Shown one piece after another: positions 46,376 through 54,616 of a DNA stretch of 57,331 nt. The position numbers and the translations under genes were made by a program. The stretch is from Actinomycetes bacterium. GTDB lineage: Bacteria; Actinomycetota; Acidimicrobiia; Acidimicrobiales; RAAP-2. The notes beneath the pieces were generated by a model, which ran no database searches, was not told the DNA's origin, and saw only the letters and a program-made list of their open reading frames with translations. The stretch spans positions 1-57,331 of the forward strand of contig JAJYVT010000011.1 of NCBI GenBank assembly GCA_021791845.1. Direction: 5' to 3'. The stretch's first letter is position 1. The number at the start of each line of letters is the position of its first letter.

Positions 46376-47258
46376 GGAAGCCCGCGAGCCAGGCGAGGGT
46401 GTCGGCGCCGATCCGCAACAGCGAGCGGCGACCCGCCGCCGGCTCGACGATGCCCACGTTCGGCCCGACCCGCCGCGACAGCTCCTCGGGTGGCGCCGTG
46501 ACGAGGACCTCGGCACGGTAGCGATAGGGCGTCGAGCTCAGCGCCGCCCGGACCAGCTGCTCGGGGTCCTCGAGGGCACGCGGGACGAACGTGTGCCCGG
46601 TGACCGCCAGGTTCGCCAGCCGGTCGACCCGGAACGTGCGCCAGTCCTGCCGGTCGAGGTCGAACGCCACGAGGTACCAGCGTTGGACCGTGCAGACCAG
46701 GCGGTAGGGCTCGGCGCGACGCGTGCTGAGGTTCCCGTTGCGGGCGACGTAGTCGAAGCGCACCAGCTGGTGCTCGGCGCACGCCTCCGCCAGCGGTGCC
46801 AGCTCGGCCGCCGGCACCGGGTCGCTGGGCCGGGCGAGCAGGAGGGCCGCCTTGCGGAGGGCCCGCACCTGCTGCTGGAGGCGCCTCGGCAGCAAGCGCT
46901 CGACCCGGGCCAGGGTGACCAGGGCGGCACGTTCGACACCGGGCAGCGCGGCTCCCGCCGAGACGCCGAGCAGGACGGCGACGGCCATCGCCTCGTCCTC
47001 GTCGAGCAGGAGCGGCGGCATGTCGGTGCCGATCCCGAGCCGGTAGCCCCCCGAGGGGCCGGACGTGCTCTCCACCGTGTAGCCGAGGGACCGCACCCGC
47101 TCGACGTCCCTCCGGACGGTCCGCACGTCGACCCCGAGCCGGTCGGCCAGCTCGACGCCGCTCCAGGCCGGCCGGCGCTGCAGGAGCACGAGGAGCCGCA
47201 GCAGCCGGGCGGCCGTCGCCGCCGCTCCGTCGGGACTCCGGTCCGAGCCGCTGCGCAC
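46272..47258 (-). CDS. HTH-WYL domain transcriptional regulator
   Basis: The 328-residue protein has an N-terminal winged helix (RLLRLLVLLQRRPAWSGVEL, then VDVRTVRRDVERVRSLGY) and a WYL domain (VRFDYVARNGNLSTRRAEPY, QRWYLVAFDLDRQDWRTFR) followed by a WCX-like end. WYL domains bind nucleic-acid or nucleotide ligands. GTG at 47258 is chosen for an AACAAT hexamer 6 bases upstream. Overlapping palindromes just beyond it suggest autoregulation. Confidence 0.9.
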   Translation of the reverse strand: MRSGSDRSPDGAAATAARLLRLLVLLQRRPAWSGVELADRLGVDVRTVRRDVERVRSLGYTVESTSGPSGGYRLGIGTDMPPLLLDEDEAMAVAVLLGVSAGAALPGVERAALVTLARVERLLPRRLQQQVRALRKAALLLARPSDPVPAAELAPLAEACAEHQLVRFDYVARNGNLSTRRAEPYRLVCTVQRWYLVAFDLDRQDWRTFRVDRLANLAVTGHTFVPRALEDPEQLVRAALSSTPYRYRAEVLVTAPPEELSRRVGPNVGIVEPAAGRRSLLRIGADTLAWLAGFLIEMDLPFEVLAPPELRAELHELGARLAARHRAP

Positions 47259-47264
47259 GGCGCG

Positions 47265-47270
47265 ATTGTT
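47265..47270 (-). promoter_or_regulatory. Putative -10 element of the WYL regulator
   Basis: AACAAT on the minus strand, 6 bases before GTG 47258, directly touching the palindrome that begins at 47270. Confidence 0.35.
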
Positions 47271-47299
47271 CCTCGAATCGAGGACCGAGGCTGTCCTCG
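47270..47299. promoter_or_regulatory. Overlapping palindromes, candidate operator
   Basis: TCCTCGA-A-TCGAGGA at 47270-47284 is a perfect inverted repeat; CGAGGAC and GTCCTCG at 47279-47299 form a second that shares its middle arm. They fill the short divergent region between the WYL gene and the small protein gene and are probably its own binding site. Confidence 0.55.
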
Positions 47300-47319
47300 T
47301 CCGAGCGCAGGCTTGCCCC

Positions 47320-47547
47320 ATGACCAACCCGTACCTCATGGAGTCCCTCGTGCGGACCTACCTCCAGGACTACGGAGCGTCCGCGCCAGTGGCAGGGCGG
47401 CGGCGCGCCGTGCGGCGGAAGGGCCGGCACGCACCCGGGACCGACGGGGCGGCACGCGCCGGCGCGCCGGCGATCGCGCCCGGCCTCTCCGACGGCGCCC
47501 TCCGCCCGGCCCGTACCGGCGTCCAGCCCGGCGGGGTGGCTGCCTGA
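47320..47547 (+). CDS. Small hypothetical protein (75 aa)
   Basis: A 75-residue frame starting MTNPYLMESLVRTYLQDYG, divergent from the WYL regulator. The first 35 residues look like an amphipathic helix plus a basic patch; the rest is Ala/Gly/Pro-rich. No family recognised. It may be the target of the WYL regulator. Modest confidence because the second half is low-complexity. Confidence 0.45.
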   Translation: MTNPYLMESLVRTYLQDYGASAPVAGRRRAVRRKGRHAPGTDGAARAGAPAIAPGLSDGALRPARTGVQPGGVAA

Positions 47548-47693
47548 CCCCTTGGGCAACGGCGGCATCCGGTTCGAGGGCGTCGGCAGCCGGCTTGGCG
47601 CTGGGGAACCCCGGCACGAGGAGGCGTAGGATCGCTGGCGCAGCACGGGCGTGCAGCGGGCACGCCGGCGGGACCACGGCGGGGGGTACGCCC

Positions 47694-48947
47694 ATGGACC
47701 GAGTCGGCCAGATCCCTGATCGGCAGCTCTCCGACGAGCAACGGATGATGCGGGAGACCTGCCGTCGCTACGTGGACGCGGTGGTGCGGCCGTTCATCGC
47801 CGACAACCGCGAGCGGGAGTGGACACTCACGGACCCGGCGCACCGCCTGCCGCCCGGGATCCTGGAGGAGGCGGACAAGGCCGGCATCCGGGTGCTCGGG
47901 GTGCCCGAGGAGTACGGCGGGGTCCGGCTCGATCCTGCCACCGAGGCGCAGACGTTCGCCGTCATCGCCACGGAGATCTCGCGCGGCGACACCGGCCTCG
48001 CCGACAAGCTGGTCCAGAACTGGAAGATCGCCGTGCTCCTTCGGGCCCTGGCGCCGGCACACCTCCAGGCGCAGCTGTTCGGCGCCTACATGAGCGATCC
48101 GCAGTACCTGATGGCGCACTGCCTGACCGAGCCCCGCGGGGCGTCGGACCGCTGGCTCCCCTACAACGTCCCGGAGGCGGCGATGCAGACCCGGGCTGTC
48201 CACGAGGACGGGTACTGGCGGATCGACGGGCGCAAGCAGTTCATCTCGAACGGCTACGACGCCAGCCTGTACATCGTGTACGCCAACACCAACCCGTCGG
48301 TGGGGATGCTCGAGGGCACGAGCAGCTTCGTGGTCCCCCGCGACACCCCGGGGCTCGAGGTGACCCGGTGCAACGAGACCATCGGCGGGCGCTACATGAA
48401 CAACGGCGAGATCGTGTTCGACGACTGCCGCGTCCCCGACGACCACCTCCTGGCACGGGACGACGCGCTGCGCAGCGCCGGCGTCTACTTTCGCCCGGGG
48501 AAGATCATCGTGGCCGCCAAGAACCTCGGCGTCGGCATCGCCGCGTTCGAGGACACCGCGGCCTTCGTCCAAGAGCGCGTCCAGGGTGGCAAGGTCCTCA
48601 TCAAGCACCAGGCGGTGGCCCTCCGCCTGGCGGCGATGGCCACCAAGCTGGAGGCCGTCTCGGCGCTGCTGCAGCGGGCGGCCGTCGCCGTGGACCACGG
48701 CGATCCCGACGCCGGCGCCCTGTGCGACATGGTCAAGGTGTTCGCGTCCCAGGAGATCCTCTCGGTCTGCCAGCACGCCGTCGAGCTGCACGGCGGCTAC
48801 GGGGCGATGCTGGAGGTCGGCATCGAGAAGTACCTGCGCGACGCCTCGGTGTTCCTGCACTCCGACGCCACCAGCGACGTGGCCAGCTTCAAGATCGTGA
48901 AGGAGCTCTTCCCGGCGACGGCAGGGGTCTACGCCGGGTCGGAGTGA
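47694..48947 (+). CDS. Acyl-CoA dehydrogenase family protein
   Basis: The 417-residue flavoenzyme has the family order: N-terminal helical domain (RPFIADNREREWTL onward), GVPEEYGGVRLDP, the FAD/substrate loop AHCLTEPRGASD, GRKQFISNGYDASLYIV, and the C-terminal helices LHGGYGAMLEVGIEKYLRD. Where most members have Tyr-Glu-Gly-Thr with the catalytic Glu, this protein reads HSDATSD, so the base could be Asp or lie elsewhere. ATG at 47694 is 146 bases past the small gene; TAGGAT at 47631-47636 is a possible promoter element. Confidence 0.9.
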   Translation: MDRVGQIPDRQLSDEQRMMRETCRRYVDAVVRPFIADNREREWTLTDPAHRLPPGILEEADKAGIRVLGVPEEYGGVRLDPATEAQTFAVIATEISRGDTGLADKLVQNWKIAVLLRALAPAHLQAQLFGAYMSDPQYLMAHCLTEPRGASDRWLPYNVPEAAMQTRAVHEDGYWRIDGRKQFISNGYDASLYIVYANTNPSVGMLEGTSSFVVPRDTPGLEVTRCNETIGGRYMNNGEIVFDDCRVPDDHLLARDDALRSAGVYFRPGKIIVAAKNLGVGIAAFEDTAAFVQERVQGGKVLIKHQAVALRLAAMATKLEAVSALLQRAAVAVDHGDPDAGALCDMVKVFASQEILSVCQHAVELHGGYGAMLEVGIEKYLRDASVFLHSDATSDVASFKIVKELFPATAGVYAGSE

Positions 48948-49116
48948 GCGATCCGGTCGGCGGGGGTCGGACCGGTCGGGGTGTCGGGGGTGTGACCCGC
49001 CGCGCCGACGTGCGGGCGGGGGCGCGGCCTTCGTAAAGTCGTTCGGACCGGCACCGCCCGCCGGTCCTCGGGGCCGGCACGCGGGGCGGGACGCGACCCA
49101 CGTTCGAGGAGCGGCA

Positions 49117-50127
49117 GTGCGCACGATCGACTGGAAGCCACCGGAAACGGTCGTGATCGTGGACCAGACCCTCCTGCCCGGCTCGCTCGTCCTGCGGGAG
49201 GTCCGCACCGTCGACGAGCTGGTGGAGGCGATCCGGAGCCTCCGTGTCCGGGGCGCCCCGGCGCTGGGCGCCGCCGGGGCGCTGGGCGTGCGCCTGGCGC
49301 TCGCGCAGGCGGAGCGCGAAGGGTGGGACCGTGGACGGCTCGACGCCGCCATCGCCCGGCTCCGCACGGCCCGGCCGACGGCCGTCAACCTGGCGTGGGG
49401 AGTGGACCAGGTGGTCCCCCACCTCGACGCCGGGGTCGCCGAGGTCGAGGGGGTGGCGCTCGACGTGGTGCGTCGCGACGTCGAGGCCTGCCACGCGATC
49501 GGCGAGCGCGGCGCCGACCTCCTCTCGTCGTGGCACGACGGCCCCCTGGTGGTCCACACCCACTGCAACGCCGGCGCGCTGGCCTGCGTCGAGTGGGGGA
49601 CGGCGCTCGGGGTGGTCCGGTCCCTGCACCGCCGCGGCCGGCTGCGCAGCGTGATGGTGGACGAGACCCGCCCGCTCCTGCAGGGCGCCCGCCTCACGGC
49701 GTGGGAGCTGGCGCACGAGCACATCCCCTACGAGCTCGTGGTGGACGCAGCGGCGGCGGGCATCATCGCCAGCGGCGCGGTGGACGCCGTGGTCGTGGGG
49801 GCCGACCGCATCGCCGCCAACGGCGACGTCGCCAACAAGGTGGGCACCTACGGGCTCGCCCTCGCGGCCGCGCGCCACGGGGTGCCGTTCGTCGTCGCCG
49901 CGCCGGAGTCCACCATCGACGCCTCCGTGCCCGACGGCACGGCGATCCCCATCGAGCAGCGGTCCGCCGAGGAAGTGGTCCGCTTCCGGGACGAGCCGAC
50001 GGCGCCGGACGGCTCGCCGGTCCGCAACCCGGCCTTCGACGTCACCCCGGCGGCGCTGGTGACCGCCATCGTCACCGAGGAGCGGGTGCTCCACCCGGGC
50101 CCGGAACCGTGCGCGACAAATCGATGA
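49117..50127 (+). CDS. mtnA: S-methyl-5-thioribose-1-phosphate isomerase
   Basis: The 336-residue methionine-salvage enzyme converts MTR-1-P to methylthioribulose-1-phosphate. Features: VRGAPALGAAGALG, the catalytic Cys in THCNAGALAC, DETRPLLQGARLTAWEL and the catalytic Asp in VGADRIAANGDVANKVGTY. GTG at 49117 has a GAGGAGCGG ribosome site. No other salvage genes are adjacent. The 169-base upstream gap has TAAAGT as a possible -10; no riboswitch was recognised. Confidence 0.95.
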   Translation: MRTIDWKPPETVVIVDQTLLPGSLVLREVRTVDELVEAIRSLRVRGAPALGAAGALGVRLALAQAEREGWDRGRLDAAIARLRTARPTAVNLAWGVDQVVPHLDAGVAEVEGVALDVVRRDVEACHAIGERGADLLSSWHDGPLVVHTHCNAGALACVEWGTALGVVRSLHRRGRLRSVMVDETRPLLQGARLTAWELAHEHIPYELVVDAAAAGIIASGAVDAVVVGADRIAANGDVANKVGTYGLALAAARHGVPFVVAAPESTIDASVPDGTAIPIEQRSAEEVVRFRDEPTAPDGSPVRNPAFDVTPAALVTAIVTEERVLHPGPEPCATNR

Positions 50128-50290
50128 ATTCGGACCGTCGCTGACGTCGACCGTGGAGAGGGTCTGGTGCTCCACACCGGCACCCGTGCGGCCGGCTGCC
50201 CGACGTTGTCGCCGGTCTGTCCAGCGGGCGATCGTCCGGCCCGTCCGCCTCGTCGGCCGAACCGACGGGCCTCGGCATCTGATCAGAGGC

Positions 50291-50773
50291 TCAGAGCGCC
50301 GCCAGCACCGCCTCCGCCGAGCTCACGTCCAAGCCCGGGCCCTCCTCGACCTGCAGCGACTCGACCACACCGTCCTGCAGCACCGCCGCGTAGCGACGGG
50401 ATCTCGTCCCGAGACCGACGCCGCGACCGTCCATCTCGAGCCCGAGCGCCCGAGTGAGCTCGCCATTGCCGTCTGACAGCATCAGCACGCGGTCACCGAC
50501 CTCCCTCGCTTCGCCCCAGGCGCCCATCACGAAGGGGTCGTTGACCGAGAGGCAGGCGATGGTGCCGACGCCCTTGGCCCGGATCTCGTCCGCCCGGAGC
50601 ACGAAGCCCGGCAGGTGGTAGTCCGAGCAGGTCGGGGTGAACGCCCCGGGAACGGCGAACAGCACGACCTTCCCCTGGCCGAGCGCCTCGGTCGAGCTGA
50701 CCGACGTCGGTCCCTCCTCCGTCATCGTCCAGAGCTGGACGTCGGGGATCGTGTCGCCGGTCGTGATCGCCAT
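50291..50773 (-). CDS. Peroxiredoxin, Prx5 type
   Basis: The 160-residue thiol peroxidase has the peroxidatic Cys in VPGAFTPTCSDYHLPGF and CLSVNDPFVMGAW, hallmarks of Prx5. The Arg needed for catalysis is expected in the C-terminal RRYAAVLQDG region. ATG at 50773 has an AGAGGAGCAG ribosome site. It acts with thioredoxin, glutaredoxin or mycoredoxin; no reductase is fused or adjacent. Confidence 0.93.
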   Translation of the reverse strand: MAITTGDTIPDVQLWTMTEEGPTSVSSTEALGQGKVVLFAVPGAFTPTCSDYHLPGFVLRADEIRAKGVGTIACLSVNDPFVMGAWGEAREVGDRVLMLSDGNGELTRALGLEMDGRGVGLGTRSRRYAAVLQDGVVESLQVEEGPGLDVSSAEAVLAAL

Positions 50774-50786
50774 CTGCTGCTCCTCT

Positions 50787-50815
50787 TGATCGGGTGTGGG
50801 TCTGATCGGGTGTGG
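50787..50815 (-). repeat. Direct 13-bp repeat upstream of the peroxiredoxin gene
   Basis: tgatcgggtgtgg occurs at 50787-50799 and 50803-50815, a 16-base period, directly upstream of the ribosome site. Possible operator or leader element. The remaining gap up to 51023 has only loose ctctcggtc repeats (about 50947-50978) and no gene. Confidence 0.6.
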
Positions 50816-51023
50816 TGTCCCGGTTGCGCTGGTGGGAACCGGCCGTCCCCGCATGAGACGTGAAGGCGGCCGGTCGTCCGCGGATCGTCGGGTCCGGTGC
50901 TGGCCGGTGGCACCGACACTACCGGGTGGCCGCTCGTGGCACTGTCCTCTCTCGTCTCTCGGTCCTCTCTCGGTCCACCTCCGACGGCGGCGCAGGGGTG
51001 GCCCGGGGAACGGCCTGCGGCCC

Positions 51024-51797
51024 TCAGCCTCGCAACGGCTCCCAGAAGTCCAGTCGTTCGAGCGTGGCGAACCCCAGGCGCCGGTAGACGGGATAGCCGT
51101 CGTCGCTCGCCGAGAGCCACGCCCACCGCGCGCCGTCACGGAGGGCGTCGCCGACCGCCCGTGCCGTCACCGCGGCGCCGTAGCCGCGGCGACGGGCACC
51201 GGGGACCGTGGCGACGCTGAAGATGCCGGCACAGTCGGCGGCGGTGACGCTGAGGGCGGTCGTCACGGCCTTCCCCCGAGCCTCGCCGACGTAGCAGCGG
51301 ACCCCGGGGGTGGCGAGCACCTCGGGGCTGATCACCCGGCGGTAGGCGGCCTCCTGCCGGGTGACCTCGCCCTCGGCGGCCACGCGCGCATGCAGGCCGG
51401 CCTCGTCCGGCGTGACCTGGCGGAGTGCGAGGCCGTCCACCTCGAGGGCGCCGGCGAGCCGGCGGTCGTCGACGAGGACCATGAGCGGCTCGCCCGGCAC
51501 CCGCACGAGCCCCCGCTCCCGGGCGATCGCATCCACCTCGGGCGCCCATCCCGGGCGGAGCTGCATGCAGTGTGGGACGCCCTGGGCGCGGACGGCGTCG
51601 AGGAGCCGGGCCACCGCGGCCGGGTCCGGACCGCTCGCCTCGCCCCACACCCCGTTGAAGCCTCCGAGCTCGGCGCCGGTCACGATGGCGACCGCACCAC
51701 CGTCCCGCCGGACCCACGCGCCGGGCACCGCGTCGACAAGGAGCTCCCAGGCGCGGACGTTCGCCCGGGCCACCTCGTCTGCGTCGGGACCGGTCAT
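51024..51797 (-). CDS. GNAT family N-acetyltransferase
   Basis: The 257-residue protein has an N-terminal divergent GNAT-like half and a C-terminal GNAT domain with the acetyl-CoA loop VPGARRRGYGAAVTARAV and YPVYRRLGFATLERLDFW. Substrate unknown. ATG at 51797; a weak CAGAGT hexamer lies 7 bases upstream. It stands 76 bases after the start-distal lipoprotein gene and may share its transcript. Confidence 0.85.
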   Translation of the reverse strand: MTGPDADEVARANVRAWELLVDAVPGAWVRRDGGAVAIVTGAELGGFNGVWGEASGPDPAAVARLLDAVRAQGVPHCMQLRPGWAPEVDAIARERGLVRVPGEPLMVLVDDRRLAGALEVDGLALRQVTPDEAGLHARVAAEGEVTRQEAAYRRVISPEVLATPGVRCYVGEARGKAVTTALSVTAADCAGIFSVATVPGARRRGYGAAVTARAVGDALRDGARWAWLSASDDGYPVYRRLGFATLERLDFWEPLRG

Positions 51798-51873
51798 CGG
51801 GCCGACTCTGGCACATCCACCCCGCCGTCCTGGTGACGACACCCGTCGACGGCCCTCGCCGGCCGCGCGCGCC

Positions 51874-52683
51874 CTAGCAGGTGGGGCCGTCGGTCACCTC
51901 CAGCGGATGACCTGTGACGGCGACGACCGTCCATGTCGGCTGGCTGGCAACGGACTGCGCCCACTGGGAGGCGCTGAGTGTCACCGCCTGGCCCTGGCCG
52001 GTGGCCGGTGTGGCGTTGGCCACGAACGTCGCACCGGTGAGGTCGACCGACCACGTGCCCGGCGAGGGCACCCCGTTGCAGCCCGTCGTCGAGACGGTGA
52101 AGGTCATGTGGGAACCGTCAGGGCTCACGGTCCCGACCTTGCCGCTGTAGCTCCCGGGGGCGAGGTCCACCACCGGAGCGCCGACCGGACCGATCCCCGC
52201 CCCGGAGATCACGAACCCCTTCCCCGAGGCGGTGCATGTGACGCCACTGGTGGCAGACCGGCACTGGAACGGGCCCAGTCCCGCCGAGCTCCCGTAGGCG
52301 AGGATCGGCGTGTTCTGCGCGGGATTGCCTTCGCACCCGATCCCGCACACCTTGACCGCGCCGGCGGTCGACAGGCTGGCGGACTGCGGCGGGGACGTCG
52401 TCTCGCAGAAGGCGGCGTTGGTCGACCCGCCGCTCGTGTAGTTGATCTCGCAGCTGATCGCTCCCGACGGCGAGGCGAACGCGACCTGTCCCGGTGCCAC
52501 GAGGTACGGCGAGGAGGACGATGTGGCGGAGCTGCCGCCGGTCGTCGTCGTCGTCGAGCTGGCGGCGGCGTGGGTCGTCGTCGTGGTGGTCGAGGCGGAC
52601 TGCGGCTTGCCCGCGGCGCCGCACGCCGCCGTCAGGAGCGTCAGACCGGCGACCAGGACCAGCGCGACCACGTTCCTTTGCAT
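51874..52683 (-). CDS. Secreted lipoprotein with Cys-rich domain
   Basis: The 269-residue protein has a signal with lipobox LLTAAC (Cys about residue 21), a long Thr/Ser linker, then a domain starting FASPSGAISCEINY with about eight Cys (GIGCEG, FQCRSA, VTCTAS) resembling DUF6636-type extracellular proteins, and a C-terminal beta-rich region ending at GPTC. Function unknown. ATG at 52683 is supported by TATGCT 6 bases upstream. Confidence 0.8.
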   Translation of the reverse strand: MQRNVVALVLVAGLTLLTAACGAAGKPQSASTTTTTTHAAASSTTTTTGGSSATSSSSPYLVAPGQVAFASPSGAISCEINYTSGGSTNAAFCETTSPPQSASLSTAGAVKVCGIGCEGNPAQNTPILAYGSSAGLGPFQCRSATSGVTCTASGKGFVISGAGIGPVGAPVVDLAPGSYSGKVGTVSPDGSHMTFTVSTTGCNGVPSPGTWSVDLTGATFVANATPATGQGQAVTLSASQWAQSVASQPTWTVVAVTGHPLEVTDGPTC

Positions 52684-52689
52684 CGGCGA

Positions 52690-52695
52690 AGCATA
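52690..52695 (-). promoter_or_regulatory. -10 element of the Cys-rich lipoprotein (leaderless start)
   Basis: TATGCT on the minus strand, 6 bases before ATG 52683, no ribosome site. Confidence 0.45.
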
Positions 52696-52743
52696 TCCAG
52701 CGGGGGGTGGCGCGACGGGCAAACGACGTGGCTGCTCGGGCGT

Positions 52744-53892
52744 TCACCGCAGTGCGGACAGCAGGCCCGCGCCCGCGAGCGCGAACACGGCGACGGCGAC
52801 GGCGGCGGCGCCGACGACCCTCCACGTGAGCGATCGTCCGACCATCGCCATGGAGGGGAGGCTGATGGCGGGAAGGGCGATCAGGAGCGCGCCGAGCACG
52901 GCCGGGCTCGTCCCGACGGCCGCCAGGCCGAGCAGGATCGGGATCTCGCCGGCGGTCGGGATCACGATGAGCACGCCGGCGACGGCCGCGACCAGCACCG
53001 CGAGGAGCCCCCAGTGGACGGTGTCGGCGCCCAGGGGCATGAGCCACCCCCGGAAGGCGCCGATCAAGAGGACCACCACGAAGTACTCCGGCACCAGCGT
53101 GATCCCGAGCCGGCCGATCGCCGTGAGGAAGCGACGCGGGGCCCGGCGGAGATCGAACGGCTCGCCGGCCGCCTCCGGGACGAACGGCGCCGCCGCGCTG
53201 GACGGCGTGCGGGGAGCCGTCGGCGCGCGTACCAGCCGGGTGACGACCGTGGGGACGGCGAGGACGAGGACGGCACCGACGAGGGCCCGGGTCACCACCC
53301 ACTGCCATGGTGCGACCAGAGCGAGGAAGGCGAGGACGGCGGGATTGAGCACGGGATTGCCGAGCCAGAAGCCGAGCGCCGAGGCCGTCGGGACCCCGCT
53401 GCGCTTGAGGGTCACCGTCAGGGGCGCGCTGCAGCAGGTGCACATCATGGCCGGTACGGCCACGAGACCTGCCACGAGGGTGCCGCCGAGGGTGGACCGC
53501 CGGGTGAAGAACGACGCCGCGCGCTCGCGAGGCACGAGGGCCTCCATCGCCGCCGCGATCACGATGGCGGCGACGAGCGCCACCCAGATGTCCTGCCCGT
53601 AGGCGACGGCAAACGCCCAGGCGGCGTGCCAGCTCGGAGCACTCCTCGTCGCGACGCCTCCGGTCGCCAGGATCGACGACCCGGCCCAGGCGCGCGTGTC
53701 CCACAGCTTCCCGAGCTTCCCGGCGTAGGGGTACCACTTCGCCCAGGTCACGCCGGCCACCGCGACAACGCCGAAGAGTGCGCCGGCGGAGGCGAGCGCA
53801 CGGCGCGACGGCCCCCTCCGAGCGAGGCTCGAAGCCTCGCCCTCCCCCGTCAGTGGGACCGCGCCCAACGGTGGCCTGACGATCGGGTCCAT
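52744..53892 (-). CDS. ArsP-like permease (DUF318/UPF0718)
   Basis: The 382-residue membrane protein has about ten hydrophobic segments in two halves. The first half has AMMCTCCSAPLTVTLKRSG and LGFWLGNPVLNPAVL, the second PTAGEIPILLGLAAVG, both typical of the family that includes ArsP, an exporter of trivalent organoarsenicals. The Cys pair in TCC is the likely metalloid contact. ATG at 53892 has an AAAGGAG ribosome site. The transcript seems to have a long leader with a mini-frame. Confidence 0.88.
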   Translation of the reverse strand: MDPIVRPPLGAVPLTGEGEASSLARRGPSRRALASAGALFGVVAVAGVTWAKWYPYAGKLGKLWDTRAWAGSSILATGGVATRSAPSWHAAWAFAVAYGQDIWVALVAAIVIAAAMEALVPRERAASFFTRRSTLGGTLVAGLVAVPAMMCTCCSAPLTVTLKRSGVPTASALGFWLGNPVLNPAVLAFLALVAPWQWVVTRALVGAVLVLAVPTVVTRLVRAPTAPRTPSSAAAPFVPEAAGEPFDLRRAPRRFLTAIGRLGITLVPEYFVVVLLIGAFRGWLMPLGADTVHWGLLAVLVAAVAGVLIVIPTAGEIPILLGLAAVGTSPAVLGALLIALPAISLPSMAMVGRSLTWRVVGAAAVAVAVFALAGAGLLSALR

Positions 53893-54082
53893 GCCTGCTC
53901 CTTTCCCGAGGGAGAGGACGGCGCGGGCCAGTCGCTCGCACCACGCTTCCCCGCAGGCGCCGACGAGCGCCGACGACCTGCCGACGAGCGAGCCGCGCCC
54001 CGCACGGGCATCGACCTTCGACCCGCGATTCGACCGGCGGGGGGAGGTCCGTCAGGCGGCGCGGGCGACCGCTCGGATCACC

Positions 54083-54100
54083 GCTGCCCGACCGGGCAGC
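54083..54100 (-). promoter_or_regulatory. Leader hairpin upstream of the ArsP-like permease
   Basis: gctgcccg and cgggcagc form an 8-bp complementary pair around two bases (7-bp usable stem), 12 bases past the stop of the mini-frame. No T-run follows. The rest of 53893-54250 holds no other supported gene. Confidence 0.45.
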
Positions 54101-54111
54101 AGGAAGCGGGC

Positions 54112-54129
54112 TCAGCGACGGTGGCGCAT
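54112..54129 (-). CDS. Possible leader peptide MRHRR
   Basis: Five codons (Met-Arg-His-Arg-Arg) and a TGA, preceded by a strong GAGGAGG ribosome site 4-5 bases before the ATG. It lies 220 bases ahead of the permease on the same strand, followed by a hairpin, the layout of an attenuation leader. The peptide lacks the Cys run known from sulfur-gene leaders. Confidence 0.4.
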   Translation of the reverse strand: MRHRR

Positions 54130-54250
54130 GCCGCCTCCTCTCCCGGTCCGGTGATCCGGGCGCGACCTGCGCCCGGCGCAGCGTACCCAAGGGGTCGCAC
54201 CCGGAAACGGGTGCCGCGGCCCGAGTAGCGTCAGCCGGGGAGGCAGGCCC

Positions 54251-54616
54251 ATGTCCGGACCCGCGGAACTGATCCCCGTGCCCGACCTCGTGGGGCTCGA
54301 GGTGCGGCAGGCAAGGGAGGTCGCCGACGCCTTGGACCTCTTCGTCACCGGGGGCAACCCGGACGGGCCGCCACTGGGCGCGCTGACCTGGGCGGGTCGA
54401 TGGGTGGTCACCGGGCAGCGGCCGCCGGCCGGGACGTTGGTGGCGAGGGCCGCCTGGATCGTCGTCGACTTCGATCAGCGCGGGGGCGGCGAGGCGGGCG
54501 ACCGGGAGCCGAGGGTCCCGGAGCCGCCGTCAGGGACGATGCGCACCCAGCGCGCGCCGTTCGAAGGCGACGTCAGGAGTCGCCCAGTGTCGACCACCAG
54601 CGACGCAGGGCAGTAG
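54251..54616 (+). CDS. PASTA-domain protein
   Basis: The 121-residue soluble-looking protein has one PASTA domain (IPVPDLVGLEVRQAREVADA, then VVTGQRPPAGTLV and VVDFD) and a polar C-terminal tail. PASTA domains usually sense muropeptides on Ser/Thr kinases and PBPs; here no membrane segment or signal is seen. A GGGGAGGC ribosome site and TAGCGT (54226-54231) lie upstream. Its last 44 bases overlap the convergent hydrolase gene. Confidence 0.75.
   Translation: MSGPAELIPVPDLVGLEVRQAREVADALDLFVTGGNPDGPPLGALTWAGRWVVTGQRPPAGTLVARAAWIVVDFDQRGGGEAGDREPRVPEPPSGTMRTQRAPFEGDVRSRPVSTTSDAGQ

Noticed and set aside
48948-49116. SAM-type riboswitch before mtnA
   Set aside because: mtnA made this worth checking, but none of the conserved S-box or SAM-II core stretches are visible.
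53891-54154. 87-codon plus-strand frame in the permease-PASTA gap
   Set aside because: Low-complexity, no ribosome site, and it overlaps the permease leader on the other strand.
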